A DNA stretch of 64,000 nucleotides from Cytidiella melzeri. Its lineage: Eukaryota; Basidiomycota; Agaricomycetes; Polyporales; Irpicaceae. The DNA lies in contig JABYQR010000122.1 of NCBI GenBank assembly GCA_022592445.1, positions 1 through 64,000 on the forward strand, in the 5' to 3' direction. Position 1 is the stretch's first letter. Every line of letters starts with the position of its first letter. The notes under the pieces were generated by a model. It had not been told where the DNA came from. It was given only the letters and a program-made list of their open reading frames with translations, and ran no database searches. Shown here in pieces: positions 10,802 to 20,920 of the stretch. The position numbers and the translations under genes are program-made.

Positions 10802-12299
10802 AAAACCGCATTGATTTTGGCGGCCATTTCGTCCATCTGCTTCTTTTGCAGCTCTAGCATGTCTTTGAGAGCAGCGATTTTAACATCCTTATCGTCGGAC
10901 GCGTCTTGCTTGGCTGCGGTAGTAGTCGACGATGTTGACGAGGTAGCAGCAACCTTTTGTCCCTTAGGGACGCCTTGGAGCCTTTTCAGGCAAACGGACC
11001 CCCAATGACCGGTACCACCGCAGTGGTTGCACACCGGGTCTTCTGGGTGCTTAGAGTCCCTTTCTTGTGGCTCTCAGAGCCACAAACCGAGCAGCGCTTG
11101 CTCATCTCCTTCTTCCATTTCTGGAAGATCTCCTGTTCGCCCAGTCCCGCAAAAAGCGCGTCGAACAAGGCGGAGAAACGAGAGGCGTCGATCTCCATTG
11201 CATTGGGATCACGGAACGCTTGCTGGTGGGACTTGCCATGTCCCGAGGAACTGTCCACCATGACCTTCCCAGTGCTGTTGCGTAGATCCGCCAGCTGGGC
11301 GTTCACTGCCTTGCACTGGTCCTTCAGTGCATCGTAAGTTGTAGCGCGGGTCTGGAAGTAAGAGACACGCTGAAGGTATTCCGTACTCAAGCTCGACTTG
11401 AGACGGTCGAAAAGGTCCTGCTGGCTCCAGCCAGTGCGAGGGGCCCAGGTCTCGAACTCCGAGATGTGGGCGGCAAACGTCTTGTTACCCTGCCTCATGC
11501 CAGCAACCTTGGTTTTGGCCTCCATGACCGCGTCAATAGGCTCAAACTTTGCCTTGAAGGCCTCGATGAAAGTATCCCAGCTATTTCCAAATGCTTGTTT
11601 ACTATTGGCCAACTCCTCAATGTGAGGGCAAGCCCAATCAGCGGCGTCTTCCTGCATGAAAGACAAGGCGCTAGTGATGAGTTTATGAGGATCAAAGATC
11701 CTCGCGCCGTTGTTGTCCAGCCGGACTTGTCCCTGTGCGTCTTGCTGGAAGAAAGCCTTGCCCTGATTCTGGGCCCAGACTATGAAGGCGTGCCGGAAGA
11801 GCCTTGCTTCCGACGATGTCTTTCCTTTAAAGGAAACCGGCTTTTCTACGATGCTCCGTTCCCTGGAGCCTTGAGTGGCAGCGGCAGTTGCTGCGGGTTG
11901 TACAGCTGCCAGAGCAGCAACCTGATTGGTGAGGTCCACCAACTCTGCGTCAGAATTCCAAACATATTTAGGATATCCTGACCGCTCAGGTTGGGCGTGG
12001 GGTTAGGAGCAGGAGTGTCCTCGGGGGCGGTGTGTTGAGTAGGGTCCATGTCTTCTTTGGTGATGAGTCGACGATTTTCTACAGAGGGCAATTGGTAGGT
12101 TTCGGTGTAATACTCGTGTTTGATAGCTTCAGTTGGGTCTAACTGATTTAATCGATTAGGGCACGGTTGATTTTCACACTCGTAGAATGATCCTTTGTTG
12201 GTTCGGAAGTGGTCGTCTGTGACTGTAATAGGATCGAAGAAATGGATACAATTATCACAAATCAGGCTTTCTGAGGACGTGTCGGGCAAAACTTCTGGA
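10798..12299 (-). pseudogene. Ty3/gypsy gag of element 2
   Basis: Structural protein of element 2. The conserved start region (CDNCIHFF ... ENQPCPNR) directly follows ORF0 and has no ATG there; the first in-frame ATG is MDPTQ near 12050. Then come the capsid core (VEKPVSFKGKTSSEARLF, FEPIDAVMEAK) and two zinc knuckles (CSVCGSESHKK; CNHCGGTGHWGSVC). A heptad-like C-terminal helix ends ...INAVF at the stop. Frameshifts near 11945 and 11040 break the frame. The stop reads GTT TTT TGA and pol continues in the -1 frame as TTG AAA CGG ACT. Element 3 has the same layout. Confidence 0.85.
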
Positions 12300-13835
12300 C
12301 TATCTAATCCAGTCGAAGTAGCTATCTCTATTAACTACGTTGAGCTGGGCAAGAACTTTGCTATAGTTCTTGCGAAGCTGCTTAAACGAGATCTTCCCAA
12401 TTCCTTTGCAACCCCAGTCTAGGAGTTGCCACTCGCGGTCTGCTGTGACTGGCGCGAGTTCGTCAAGTCAATTAAGGAAGCGGTTGACTTTATTGACGGG
12501 GTGAAGCAAAGCGCAACGGTGGTCGGGGTTTGCACAATGGAGAAGTTCTTGAAGCTCTGTGAGAGCTTGTAGTCGTGTGCGGACAGCGGTGAGCTTAGGC
12601 TTGAAGATGCCTACGAGGTCGACCGGTGACAACTTCTTGAAGTCAAGGAGCACCGGCTTTGGTGCAGCAGGAGCAGGAGTGGGTGCAGGGAGCTTGGAAA
12701 GCCGCTCAGAGAGTGTGGGTTTGTGAATACGTTGCTCTGCTAAGGTGCGAGCACGTTCTTCGGCAACGCGTTCTCTGTATGCTCTGGCAGAAGCGCGAAG
12801 TTGTCGATTTTCTTCGTATGAGGGGACTGACATGGATAGTCCAACAGAGACCGGATTTTTCCAACATTGTCACAAGTTTACAGCCTTAGGCGCCTATCTA
12901 GAGTGCTTATTTTCCGGCTAGGAGTGTTACCAGACCTAACCCTAACCCGGGTCACGTGACATCCTGCCTTATTTATCAATAGTCCAGACCCAAACCCTAG
13001 ACTCAGTCTGGAGCGGTTCCAGATCAACCTAGGCTATTGTTCTATTGTTCCTCTTCCATTGATAGGGATTCCCCAGGGATTCCCCCAGATCTTATTGTTC
13101 TATTGTCTTTCGACTATTGTCTTCTATCTATTGTTAGGGATTCCCCAGGGATTCCCCCAGTTTCTATTGTTCTATTGTTCCTATTCTATTGTTCTATTGT
13201 TCTATTGCTCTAACTCTATTGTTCTACGTACCCTGGTCCTTGACAGTTACTCAGGTCCTTGATAGTTACCCTGGTCCCTTATTGTTCTATTGTTACTCCA
13301 GCCCCACAGTTACTCCAGTCCCTAGTGTGGGAACTTGTGCACAGACCACCCAACCACAGTATATATAGTAGCCCTTACCCTCCCTAGCTCTGCATCTTGA
13401 CCTCTCTGTCATTTGCACTGCTAGGTGAGTTACTACATGTAACTTAGTATCATACCATATTAACTCTGTCATTTGCACTGCTAGTATCCGGCCTTTGTGC
13501 CTGCTTGCCTGCTTATCATCGACTTTGACCTCGCTGTCGTCGTTGGAGATCACTTTCCACTTTCCCCTCACATCTACTTCACCCTTGTTTAGGGTTTATC
13601 AATCTATCAGCAGTCGCTCCGCGACAGGGATGGTGAGAGTGATGCCTTTTACTGGCGGTTTCTTAGAGACGTAGTCGGCGACGGCGACCAGGTCTTTGTC
13701 AGACCAGCGATGAGGTTGACCGCTTTTTCGCTTGGCAGCGAGAGCGTCAAAGAAGGAAGGCGGGAGGCACCTCTTGAGCTGAGGCTTGTTGGTAGTGAGG
13801 TCCTTAGACAAACGGGTGCGCGTGTCCTTAGGCAT
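12300..13835 (-). pseudogene. ORF0 of gypsy element 2, split by a solo LTR
   Basis: Third copy of the unrecognised ORF0. The N-terminal part (13835 down to 13627) begins MPKDTRTRLSKD and includes LPPSFFDALAAKRKSG and YVSKKPP. The C-terminal part (12827-12300) includes the blocks LLDFKKLSPVDLVGI and LLDWGCKGIGKISF. A solo LTR-A (12828-13626) separates them; removing it with one target duplication gives a continuous frame across the junction (...TIP|SYEEN...). One in-frame TGA remains at 12468-12470. In contrast to elements 1 and 3, the start ATG is contiguous (TTTGACGATGCC), as if copied from spliced RNA. Confidence 0.75.
12828..13626 (-). repeat. Solo LTR-A nested in element 2
   Basis: 799 bp, clearly the same family as the two LTRs of element 3. 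It begins on the plus strand TGACATGGAT and ends CGCGACA. In plus orientation this is the reverse of the element 3 LTRs, so its element read rightward. Flanks are gggac and gggat, a 5-bp duplication with one mismatch. No internal element sequence remains, so it is a solo LTR left by recombination. Confidence 0.88.
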
Positions 13836-13895
13836 CGTCAAACAGGAATAAACTTTTAAAAACGGTGGGAGTGGGGACCCAGGGTTTACACAACG

Positions 13896-13907
13896 ATCTC
13901 GACCTAA
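13896..13907 (-). promoter_or_regulatory. Primer-binding site of element 2, self-priming type
   Basis: It reads TTAGGTCGAGAT on the element strand, directly inside the 5' LTR. It pairs with ATCTCGGCCT, the element-strand reading of 6300-6309 in the LTR, nine of ten as Watson-Crick pairs and one as G-U. The LTR segment lies 28 bp after the TATA box. Confidence 0.5.
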
Positions 13908-14047
13908 TGTCACAGAGACGAAGCTCGACGCAACTAAAAGGGACACGAAGTGGAAAACGACGAGGAGGTGGTGGCAGGCGTAGAGCACAATGCTTTCACC
14001 AGCTATCAGACTTTATTCAAGTTGCTAGCCCAGTAAAGACCAAGTTA
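13908..14047 (-). repeat. Truncated 5' LTR of element 2
   Basis: Only 140 bp of the LTR remain (R/U5 side). The sequence matches 6096-6235 with two substitutions, so element 2 is fairly young. At 14047 it switches abruptly to repeat family D, so TATA box and U3 are lost. Confidence 0.85.
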
Positions 14048-14230
14048 CAATTCCTGAAGAATGAAGAAGAATCGTTCCAGTTCGCGCCAGCGCATTGATG
14101 CTTTTTCAGATGTGACCTTTTTGTCCCCCAAACTGTGGGAATTTGATGGGGTAATACATGCGGTAATAAATTTTGTAACAGTGTGGTGTAATGATTTGAT
14201 GGTGTTTCATTTGCTTTGTTATTCACTCTA
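14048..14230 (+). repeat. Repeat family D, copy 1
   Basis: It shares the words attcctgaagaatgaagaag and gttccag...gcattgatgctt with 63465-63560 (same strand) and 59440-59530 (opposite strand). In all three copies the frame reading KKxxSSxxxxI(D/N)Axxxxxx(L/F)xPK is preserved, which hints at a decayed coding sequence of a transposon. I cannot name the family. Confidence 0.6.
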
Positions 14231-14555
14231 CAAATGTGTGTGATGAGCAGAATCTCCCATCAAAAATCCGTTTTTGTATTTTGTATTGAACACATGTACA
14301 TGAATAGACACAAATTTTACATCATCAGATAGTCCTGCCCTTCAGCAACACACAGACATAAAAATCTTCTTGGATGAACCCAATGTTGGGGATATACAGT
14401 CAATATAATGATCAAAGTTGCTCAGACTCCGTTTGGAACCCCGCTGATCTTTTTCTTGCAGGTTATCACATGATTTTTGGCTATCCGGTTTGTACCAATC
14501 ACATGACTTTCACATGCAAACGATGTGCGTTCATTTCCACTCAGTTTCCCTGTGA
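14231..14555. other. Short unassigned stretch
   Basis: A/T-rich sequence between repeat D and a gypsy remnant. Some frames resemble neighbouring gypsy coding sequence (QTPFGT near 14420) but no reliable feature can be drawn. Confidence 0.3.
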
Positions 14556-14950
14556 CGGACCTTACACAGTCACCGCCGCGCACCCCGAAACCTCTGTATA
14601 CACACTCGATCTACCTGCTTCCATGCAAATCCATCCAACTTTCCACTCTTCCATGTTACGACCCTTCCTTCGTAACGACGGCTCCTTGTTCCCTCACCGC
14701 GAACACGAAGAACCTGGACCAATAGCGACACCCAACGGAATGGAACACGTTGTCGAGCGCATCTTGGACTGCCGGAAGATCGGGAGAGGATTCCAGTATT
14801 TGGTTCGTTGGAAAGGTTACGGTCCTGAACACGACGAATGGTTGGCTGGTAGCAAGGTGGACGAGCTCGCGGCGTTGGACGACTTCTTGCGCAAAAATCC
14901 CCTGCCTAACGCATCCAGTACACAAGCGAATTCTTCGGAAGGGGAGAGAG
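14556..14950 (+). pseudogene. Gypsy pol 3' remnant with chromodomain
   Basis: The plus-strand frame encodes the end of a chromovirus pol: a GPY-like end (GPYTVTAAHPE ... YTLDLPASMQIHPTFH) and a chromodomain (VVERILDCRKIGRG ... YLVRWKGYGPEHDEWL). It ends at a stop after GERV at 14953-14955. The polypurine GGGGAGAGAG (14941-14950) and LTR start TGTAACCC follow. It belongs to a fourth family, in opposite orientation to elements 1-3; everything upstream is lost. Confidence 0.85.
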
Positions 14951-15205
14951 TGTAACCCTGGCCACAGGGTCACGACGAGTACAGTTACCTATTAAAGACA
15001 TTGCTTACATAAACCACTCTTCCTTCACTTTCTCACATTCTTATTCGTCCCCGCCGAGTCTCTGGCATTCGTATAAAGACCTCGCCTTCAACGTCGATAG
15101 GACTTCATTCCTTTTGTCCCGACGTTGAAGGTACGCTCACTTATTGTACACATTATTATCTGCTGATTCCTTTTGTCCCGACGTTGAAGTCTTCGACAAT
15201 ATATC
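14951..15205 (+). repeat. 3' LTR fragment of the 14.6-kb gypsy remnant
   Basis: It begins TGTAACCCTGGCCACAGGG right after the polypurine tract. The segment attccttttgtcccgacgtt occurs twice (about 15107 and 15167). The end cannot be fixed; TGTACA at 15144-15149 is one candidate. Confidence 0.55.
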
Positions 15206-16048
15206 TCGTGCTAGTTTCAAAAAAAAGTGGAAACCCGCGGCAGCGGGAAATATTCTCAACTCTGTCTCTTTATTTCTTTCCACAATGCATGATAGGATAG
15301 CATGGCGAACCCTAATCAGCTACGCGAATCTTGCACTTCTGGTTTGGCAAATTATATAAGGGAATTACCTGCAAACGAAACATCTCAAGTGGAAGCGGCA
15401 AGGACGGCGAACAATGACAGTGAGACGGGAGTGATGAAAGTGAAAAGGCAAGGCAAATGACATCAGGGTAGCCCGGATGTCATCTACTGAGCCCTGAGCG
15501 TCCCCGGCTGGCGAACGAGATGTGATTCCAGTGCGCACGTACGATCAGCTCTTTACACATACCCGTACTGCCCTTCTTGGTTAAGGCCTCGTCCGCACTC
15601 GGAGCAGGTTTGAAAGATTGACGACCCCTACTCTTCGTGATCATTGTACCTGTACAACAGTCCATGTCACCATCACATGTCTGCCATAAAGGCTTCAGCT
15701 GCGGTCATGTCGTTGAGACAGACAGTCAACATCTTGACAGACAACAGTACAACTTGAACAAAATCCAGGCCAATCTTATTTATCTTCAGCTCGTGTATAA
15801 CACACTGCAAACAACTACTGTAGCTACGTGTACATTGACTCCCCGCCTTTTTTCCTACAATGCATAAATAACCCTGCGCGAAAGAAATCGATTCAGCACC
15901 TGTCTAGCGCGAGTCACTTCTGCAGGTATGATTCTCCTTGTCTTGTGATTTGGAACATCAGAATGTTCTTTCTGCTTTCCAAAAAATCCAAGATCCGAGG
16001 GATGCTATTCGCCATTCACTGGTTCATCCGTCCAAACAAGACTCACGC
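15206..16048. other. Intergenic, 3' side of the aminotransferase gene
   Basis: No open frame with a recognisable product. It begins with an A-rich run at 15220-15228. Probably 3' flank of the aminotransferase and decayed transposon flank. Confidence 0.4.
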
Positions 16049-17760
16049 TCAGACGTGGTCGCCAGATCCACCCAGGCTCTTCTTGTAGCTGTGTCCAAAC
16101 GCGTGCATGCCTTCCTTCTTGGCTCTCTTGAGCACGCGCGCGATGGCGTCGACACCCATATTGAGCACTTTGATGGGTGGACCGAACGAGAGACGGATAA
16201 AGTGGTGGCAGGGCGAGGAGAACAGGTTGCGGCGGTGCAATGGGTTGATGTCAAAGAAGATTCCAGGGACACCAATACACTTCTCCTTCAGTAGCTCCTT
16301 GAAAAAGGTCTGCAAGGAAGCAAAAATCAGTGTCGCGAGAGAGGGGGATGGGAAGCTCCTGTACTCACGACACCATTGTTCAAGGGAGCGGGCAGGTGCT
16401 CGAGGTTGAGCCAGATGTAGAAGGTCGCCTGCGGAGGTACAGACACCTTCAAGCCGAGACGAGCGAGACGTTTGAGAACGTGGTCACGCTTGTGCTTGAA
16501 GTGCTTCTGCAGCGCAACCTTCTCGGCGTGAACGTGCTCGGGCTCCAGTAGCGGAATCGCCACGAGTTGCAGGCTAATCGTCCCAAATGAGCTGATGGCC
16601 TCATAAAAGGAAGGAGGGACGACTCACGGATGGTTAGCACCACCGTCGAGGAAGGATCCAGATTGCGATAGAGCGGTGATTAAGTTTTTCGGTCCGAGCA
16701 CCCAGCAGACACGGAAGCCAGGAAGACGCCAGTTCTATGCGTTGCCTGTCAGACGACGTTGCATGTATTGTTATGAACGAAAAATTCACCTTGGTCAGTC
16801 CATCCACAATGACAACGGAATCGTCATTGACGTCGTCGATGTACTCAGCAGAAGAAACAGACTGTCCAAACTCGGCCTCATTTTCAGGATAGATGTACCA
16901 CGAGTAGAACTGCAGTTAGGGTGCGATGTCAGAAAACAGGCTCGGGAGATAGCCCGAAAGACACACACCTCGTCAAGGATCAAATTAGTGCCACTCTCCC
17001 TAGAGAGCTGCACAAGTTCCTTCAATTCTTCGCCTCGGACGACTTGGCCAGTGGGATTACAAGGGTTGGACATGAGGACGACCTCAAGGCCTTGAATACG
17101 GATATCCTTGCGGAGTTGGTCCAAGTCTAAGCGGTATTTACTCTAAAAGAACAAGCTTAGAGAAGCACTCAAATATGTTCAATGCGGATGACATACCTCT
17201 GCCTCCAAACTGTTCCGAATATGGAAGCAAAAATTAATAAATTGTCCTCACCTCACTACAAACAGCGCACTCACGAAGTCGGCACAGGAACCAATCATTT
17301 GAAGGCACCTAGCATTTGATCGTAGGCAGTATAATCGGGAATTTGGTACGACTGATGCAAATGTCAGATAGATGCTGCTCCACTTTTTGCTGCATATAAT
17401 TGTACGCACGCAGTAGACATCTCCAACGACGGCAGCGATCCGCGACAAACCGGCACGGCCACCGGGAACGATACATACATTCTCGTACGTATACTGGCTC
17501 CGCTTACCCTGACGGTAGGTGGTGTTGTAAAGGTGGGCGACGGCCTCCCGAAGGTCTGTATATGCAGGTCAGAATATTTTTTGACAGGTCAGGAGATTCG
17601 CAACTTTGACACCCGTCGTTGGCGCGTATTCGAGGGAATCGGTCGGCAAGGGGATGCTCGTAAGACGCGGAGGTGCGCCCGGGATGTCACCAACCTCTGG
17701 AGCGCCCTGTCCCAAGTTGGACCATTCGTGTGAGGACGCGTAGCTAAAGCCGTTCGCCAT
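16049..17760 (-). CDS. PLP-dependent class I/II aminotransferase
   Basis: Fold-type I aminotransferase that would move amino groups between an amino acid and a 2-oxo acid in the cytosol or mitochondrion. The likely start is MANGFSYASSHEW at 17760. Exons in order encode NLGQGAPEVGD, an N-terminal substrate loop, VCIVPGGRAGLSRI, the PLP-binding MSNPCNPTGQVV, LILDEFYSWYIYP, then VDGLTKNWRLPGFRVCW with the PLP lysine in LTKNWR, and the C-terminal domain (LEPEHVHAEK ... FIRLSFGPPIK) to the stop at 16049. At least six short introns interrupt it, for example near 16320-16370 and 16570-16625. All key motifs are present, so the gene is probably functional. ACC-synthase-like or aromatic aminotransferases are the nearest named families; substrate not predictable. 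Confidence 0.85.
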
Positions 17761-17859
17761 GGCACAATCTGAGCAGTAAATGACACCTGTGCTACCCGGG
17801 TGTTCGATACCGGGAACGGTCTCCTCGTCCTGTGCGCACAAGGTAAGGAATGCGGTCTT

Positions 17860-18690
17860 CAAGGTCACATCAGTGAACTCACCGGGTTGGTGGTCTGGGG
17901 AACGATACCACCTCTGGCCTTGTGACCAGCCTGCTCACGGAAGATCTTGGAGCTTGATCAGCACATATGATTTCATGTCAGGACGACGGGGGAGACTCAC
18001 CTGATGCGCCTCGGACTCGTGTTCATTCTTGAACTGCTTCATGGCATCGTTGACCTGCAGTAGTAGAGACTGTTCAGTCAGCGGTATATTTGTGTGTGTG
18101 TGCACTATTGAGTCCCATGCAAAAAAGGAATGGTCCGCTCTCAGTCAAGCAAAACGCGGACTCCTGGTCTCTCCCTTCCACCTTCAAACCCACCTTCATC
18201 CACGCCCATGCTGCCCGCGCCACGTTAGGGTTCTCCTGCAATAATTCAGATGGTATGTCGCTGTTATACGCTCGTTGAGCTTCCGACGTGTCTGGGTACA
18301 TCGCAACGTCAATATTCATCTCGTACTCAGCCTTCTCAGGCCAAGCGGAGACGTCCTTGAAGACAAAACGCGTGCTTTCGGGGTTGACACGGGCAGCTTC
18401 GGCGACCACGTCGTTGAAGCTCGTACACTTGAAGGTCAGCTGTTAGCCGCGATAAGCTATGTGAAAACAGAGAAGCATACAATTGAAGACCGCATTAGCG
18501 ACTCTTATCCAATCCAACAGTCAGGCTCGTAGTTCTTGGAAATTGCGTCAAGCTGCGCGCTCGAAAGGTTCAGCTGGTCGAGGCCACCGACTTTGGCGAA
18601 CAGATTCATGAAGTCGCCATATGGCATCTGGTAGTAGTGAGTGTCCATCTTGGCAACAGTGATGTTTACAAAAGCTTGATCGGGAGAGGT
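17860..18690 (-). CDS. Unrecognised spliced gene or gene fragment
   Basis: Several minus-strand segments read as spliced protein. They are FVNITVAKMDTHYYQMP with GGLDQLNLSSAQLD (18670-18510), then CTSFNDVVAEAARVNPEST with FVFKDVSAWPEKAEYEMNID (18420-18200) and WAWMK, then NDAMKQFKNEHESEAHQ (near 18010-18058). Introns with GTGGGT...GCAG and GTGAGT...GCAG separate them. The MPYGDF opening and the VFKDVSAWP ... AWAWMK pattern recall the N-terminal region of fungal FunK1-type kinases, but no kinase motifs follow, so I do not assign it. Its 5' end is fused to an MFS transporter fragment at about 18690, so the first exon is probably lost or rearranged. Confidence 0.4.
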
Positions 18691-18800
18691 GTTGTTGGAA
18701 ATCCAGGCTGCGAGTGGAGGGGCGATGCTGTATGTACCTGGGAGGATGAGGAAGAGTGAGGCGTTGATACACCCGGAAATCGCTGGACGTGCAACAGGCC
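18691..18800 (-). pseudogene. MFS transporter fragment (later part)
   Basis: The segment TYSIAPPLAAWISNNTSP matches the membrane helix and loop after the central region of allantoate/nicotinate-type MFS permeases (usual form GPxLxxWxxNNxxPHYRRA). A splice acceptor (CTCCCAG) precedes it. The matching earlier part lies 1.7 kb away at 20481-20846 on the same strand. The expected HYRRA continuation is missing: the frame switches to unrelated protein at about 18690. Confidence 0.6.
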
Positions 18801-18841
18801 CAAAGGCGAGCACATTCGCATGGACTAGCAGCAGCCCTTGG

Positions 18842-19480
18842 TTTTGGCAAGACTTGCATTGCATTGCCTCGCTTTGCTTTGCTTTCCATTGCATCGCTTC
18901 GCCTTGCTTTGCTTCATTTCGCCTTGCTTCGCATTGGGTCGCTTTGCTTCCCTTCGCTTCGCGTCCCCTCGCCTTGCATGCCCTTCGCGTTGCCTCGCGA
19001 TTGCCTCGCTTCTCCTCCGCTTTGCTTGGCCTCGCGCCGCCTCGCCTTGCCTCACCTTGCATGTTGCTTCGCGTCGCGTTGCGCCGCCTTGCTTTGCCTC
19101 GCGTTGCGCCGGCTTGCTTTGCCTCGCGTCGCGTCGCGTTATCTCGCATTGCCTCGCCTTGCCTCGCCTTGCATTGCATTGCATTCCCTCCGCGTCGCTT
19201 CGCCTCGCGCCGCCTCGCCTTGCCTCGCCTTGCATGTTGCTTCGCGTCGCGTCGCGCCGCCTTGCTTCGCCTCGCGTTATCTCGCGCTGCCTCGCGATTG
19301 CCTCGCTTCTCCTCCGCTTTGCTTGGCCTCGCGTCGCCTTGCATTGCCTCGCTTCGCATTGCCTCGCGTTGCGTCGTGCCGCCTTGCTTTGCCTCGCGCC
19401 GCCTCGCGTTGCATTCCCTCTGCTTTGGTTCGCATGGCTTCGTATTGCATGGCTTCACTTGCCGCATATTGCATCCTTGT
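18842..19480. repeat. Degenerate pentanucleotide array (CTTGC / CTCGC)
   Basis: About 640 bp built almost only of the 5-mers CTTGC, CTCGC, TTTGC, TTCGC and ATTGC. It leaves several frames open on both strands, with Arg/Ala/Glu/Lys-rich or Leu/Ala/Ser/Arg-rich translations that are surely not genes. It lies in a 1.7-kb insertion that splits an MFS gene. Confidence 0.9.
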
Positions 19481-20480
19481 AGTCCCTCGCACTCAAGCTC
19501 ATAGCTGTTGGAACCCCCCGGCCCCCTTTTCCACTCCCTCGGATTCCGCAGCCTGTTCTCTTTGCAGAGCGGCTAAAGGCAGTGCCCCATCGCTCCTGTA
19601 ACATGTTTCGCGTTTGTCCCTCGTTTCATTGCGCGATGCCCCTTTCCTTGCCTTGCTCTCGCATGGCTTCAATTTGCTATAGCCCCTATTGCCTTTTACT
19701 TATATACGCTGTGTCTGTACCTTGCTTAGCTCAGAATACGACACCCCCGTGGTTTTCCCCTCAAAGTTGCCCCTGCCACTTTTCCCTTGCTTCTTGAGCA
19801 ACTCCGCAGTGCGTATCTCTCACCCTGCGCCACTTTCTCCTTCATTGCGACCCCCCTTTGTGTTCCTACCGCGTTTATTTCACTGCGTTACTTACTGCGC
19901 TGCGTTTCTCCTTCACTGCGACCCCCTTTTACAGCCGCCCCTTCTCCTTCTCAAGGCTACTGCGATTTAGACTGCGTTTATTCTGTGTTCCCGTTGCATT
20001 TCCTACTGTGTTTGCCATGGCGTTTTGCGTTATCCTCTTGCAATGAGCCAGCGCAGTCCTTTCTCTCGCACTTTACCACACCACTTCCTCTCCCCCCTCT
20101 TGTGTATCGCATTCCAATTGCTCCCCTTTCTTCACCACTGCGTTGCCCCTAGCTCTATCACTTTTATACCACTTTCTTTTGCAACACTTAAGTTCTATTG
20201 CCCCTTTCCATTGCATTGCCTTGCTTGGCTTTACTTTACATCTTTCTACCCGGAACCTTTCCCAGCTACCCAAACAAACCACAGCGCTTTTGGCCTTGCA
20301 CTCCGAGCCCTGCAAATGCATCACCGCTCGCCCGAGTCTAGGTGCAGCCTAGGACTCTTGGACCCACTCGCAACCTACATTCACGCATACCCTCAACCCC
20401 TACTTACACATGTAATCGCCTCTCGCGAGGTCAGGTGTGTTTGTGCCCGGTCCCTTTGTGTCCGGGGGGTATGTTAGTGT
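19481..20480. repeat. Pyrimidine-rich low-complexity insert
   Basis: C/T-rich sequence with repeated words (ctgcgtt, ccccctttt, ccttgc) and no convincing gene. It completes the insertion between the two MFS fragments. Segments around 19860-20040 share the ACTGCGTT vocabulary of 1150-1300. Confidence 0.5.
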
Positions 20481-20846
20481 CTCAGCGTACTGGGTGTGTG
20501 GGTGATTGGCTGAGGCAAGGAAGAGACAGAAGCCGGCTGTACCGAGGAGGGCGAAGAGGATGATGGTGAGGCTGCGTTTGTGGTATTTGTCTGACAAGTA
20601 GGACAATGCAATAGATACTGAAAAGAAAATACATTGGTAAACTTTCAGGGGAGTAAGGAATTGTACGTACATACGAAGGAAGCGGCGAACGGCGGGACGC
20701 TCATCAACTGTGCCTCGTTCGACGTATATCCGAGTGACGCAACGAATGAAGGCAAAAGGCTGTATAAAAGCGTATTGTTGAGTGGCATAAGAACACGAGC
20801 AGAGCGCGCGTAATCACACTTACGTCCTCTTTTGAACAAGACGCGC
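20481..20846 (-). pseudogene. MFS transporter fragment (central part)
   Basis: Two exons. LLPSFVASLGYTSNEAQLM and VPPFAASFV are followed by an intron with GTACGT...TTTCAG (about 20627-20680), then SIALSYLSDKYHKRSLTIIL and LLGTAGFCLFLASANHPHTQYA. The motif SDKYHKRS is the loop between the seventh and eighth helices typical of anion:cation symporters (allantoate/nicotinate permease family). An upstream intron (GTAAGT...ATACAG) begins inside the hairpin at 20819-20846. Coding sense ends near 20480, where the low-complexity insert starts. The N-terminal half is lost upstream of the hairpin. Confidence 0.75.
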
Positions 20847-20880
20847 AGAAACGCGCGTCTTGTTTAAAAGAGGACGTAAG
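20819..20880. other. 28-bp near-perfect inverted repeat (hairpin)
   Basis: Arms 20819-20846 and 20853-20880 are complementary at 27 of 28 positions, with a 6-nt loop AGAAAC. The left arm is genuine MFS sequence containing an exon end and its splice donor (GAGGAC^GTAAG on the minus strand). The right arm is its inverted copy and ends the homology to the MFS gene. It looks like a breakpoint formed by fold-back repair. Confidence 0.85.
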
Positions 20881-20920
20881 CTCTTGCCTGTCAGCACCGA
20901 GTTACGCTTTGTGGCGCATG

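Noticed and set aside
18689..19601. Long open frames on both strands (270 and 320 residues)
   Set aside because: They are translations of the pentanucleotide array; several frames stay open because the 5-mers contain no stop codons.
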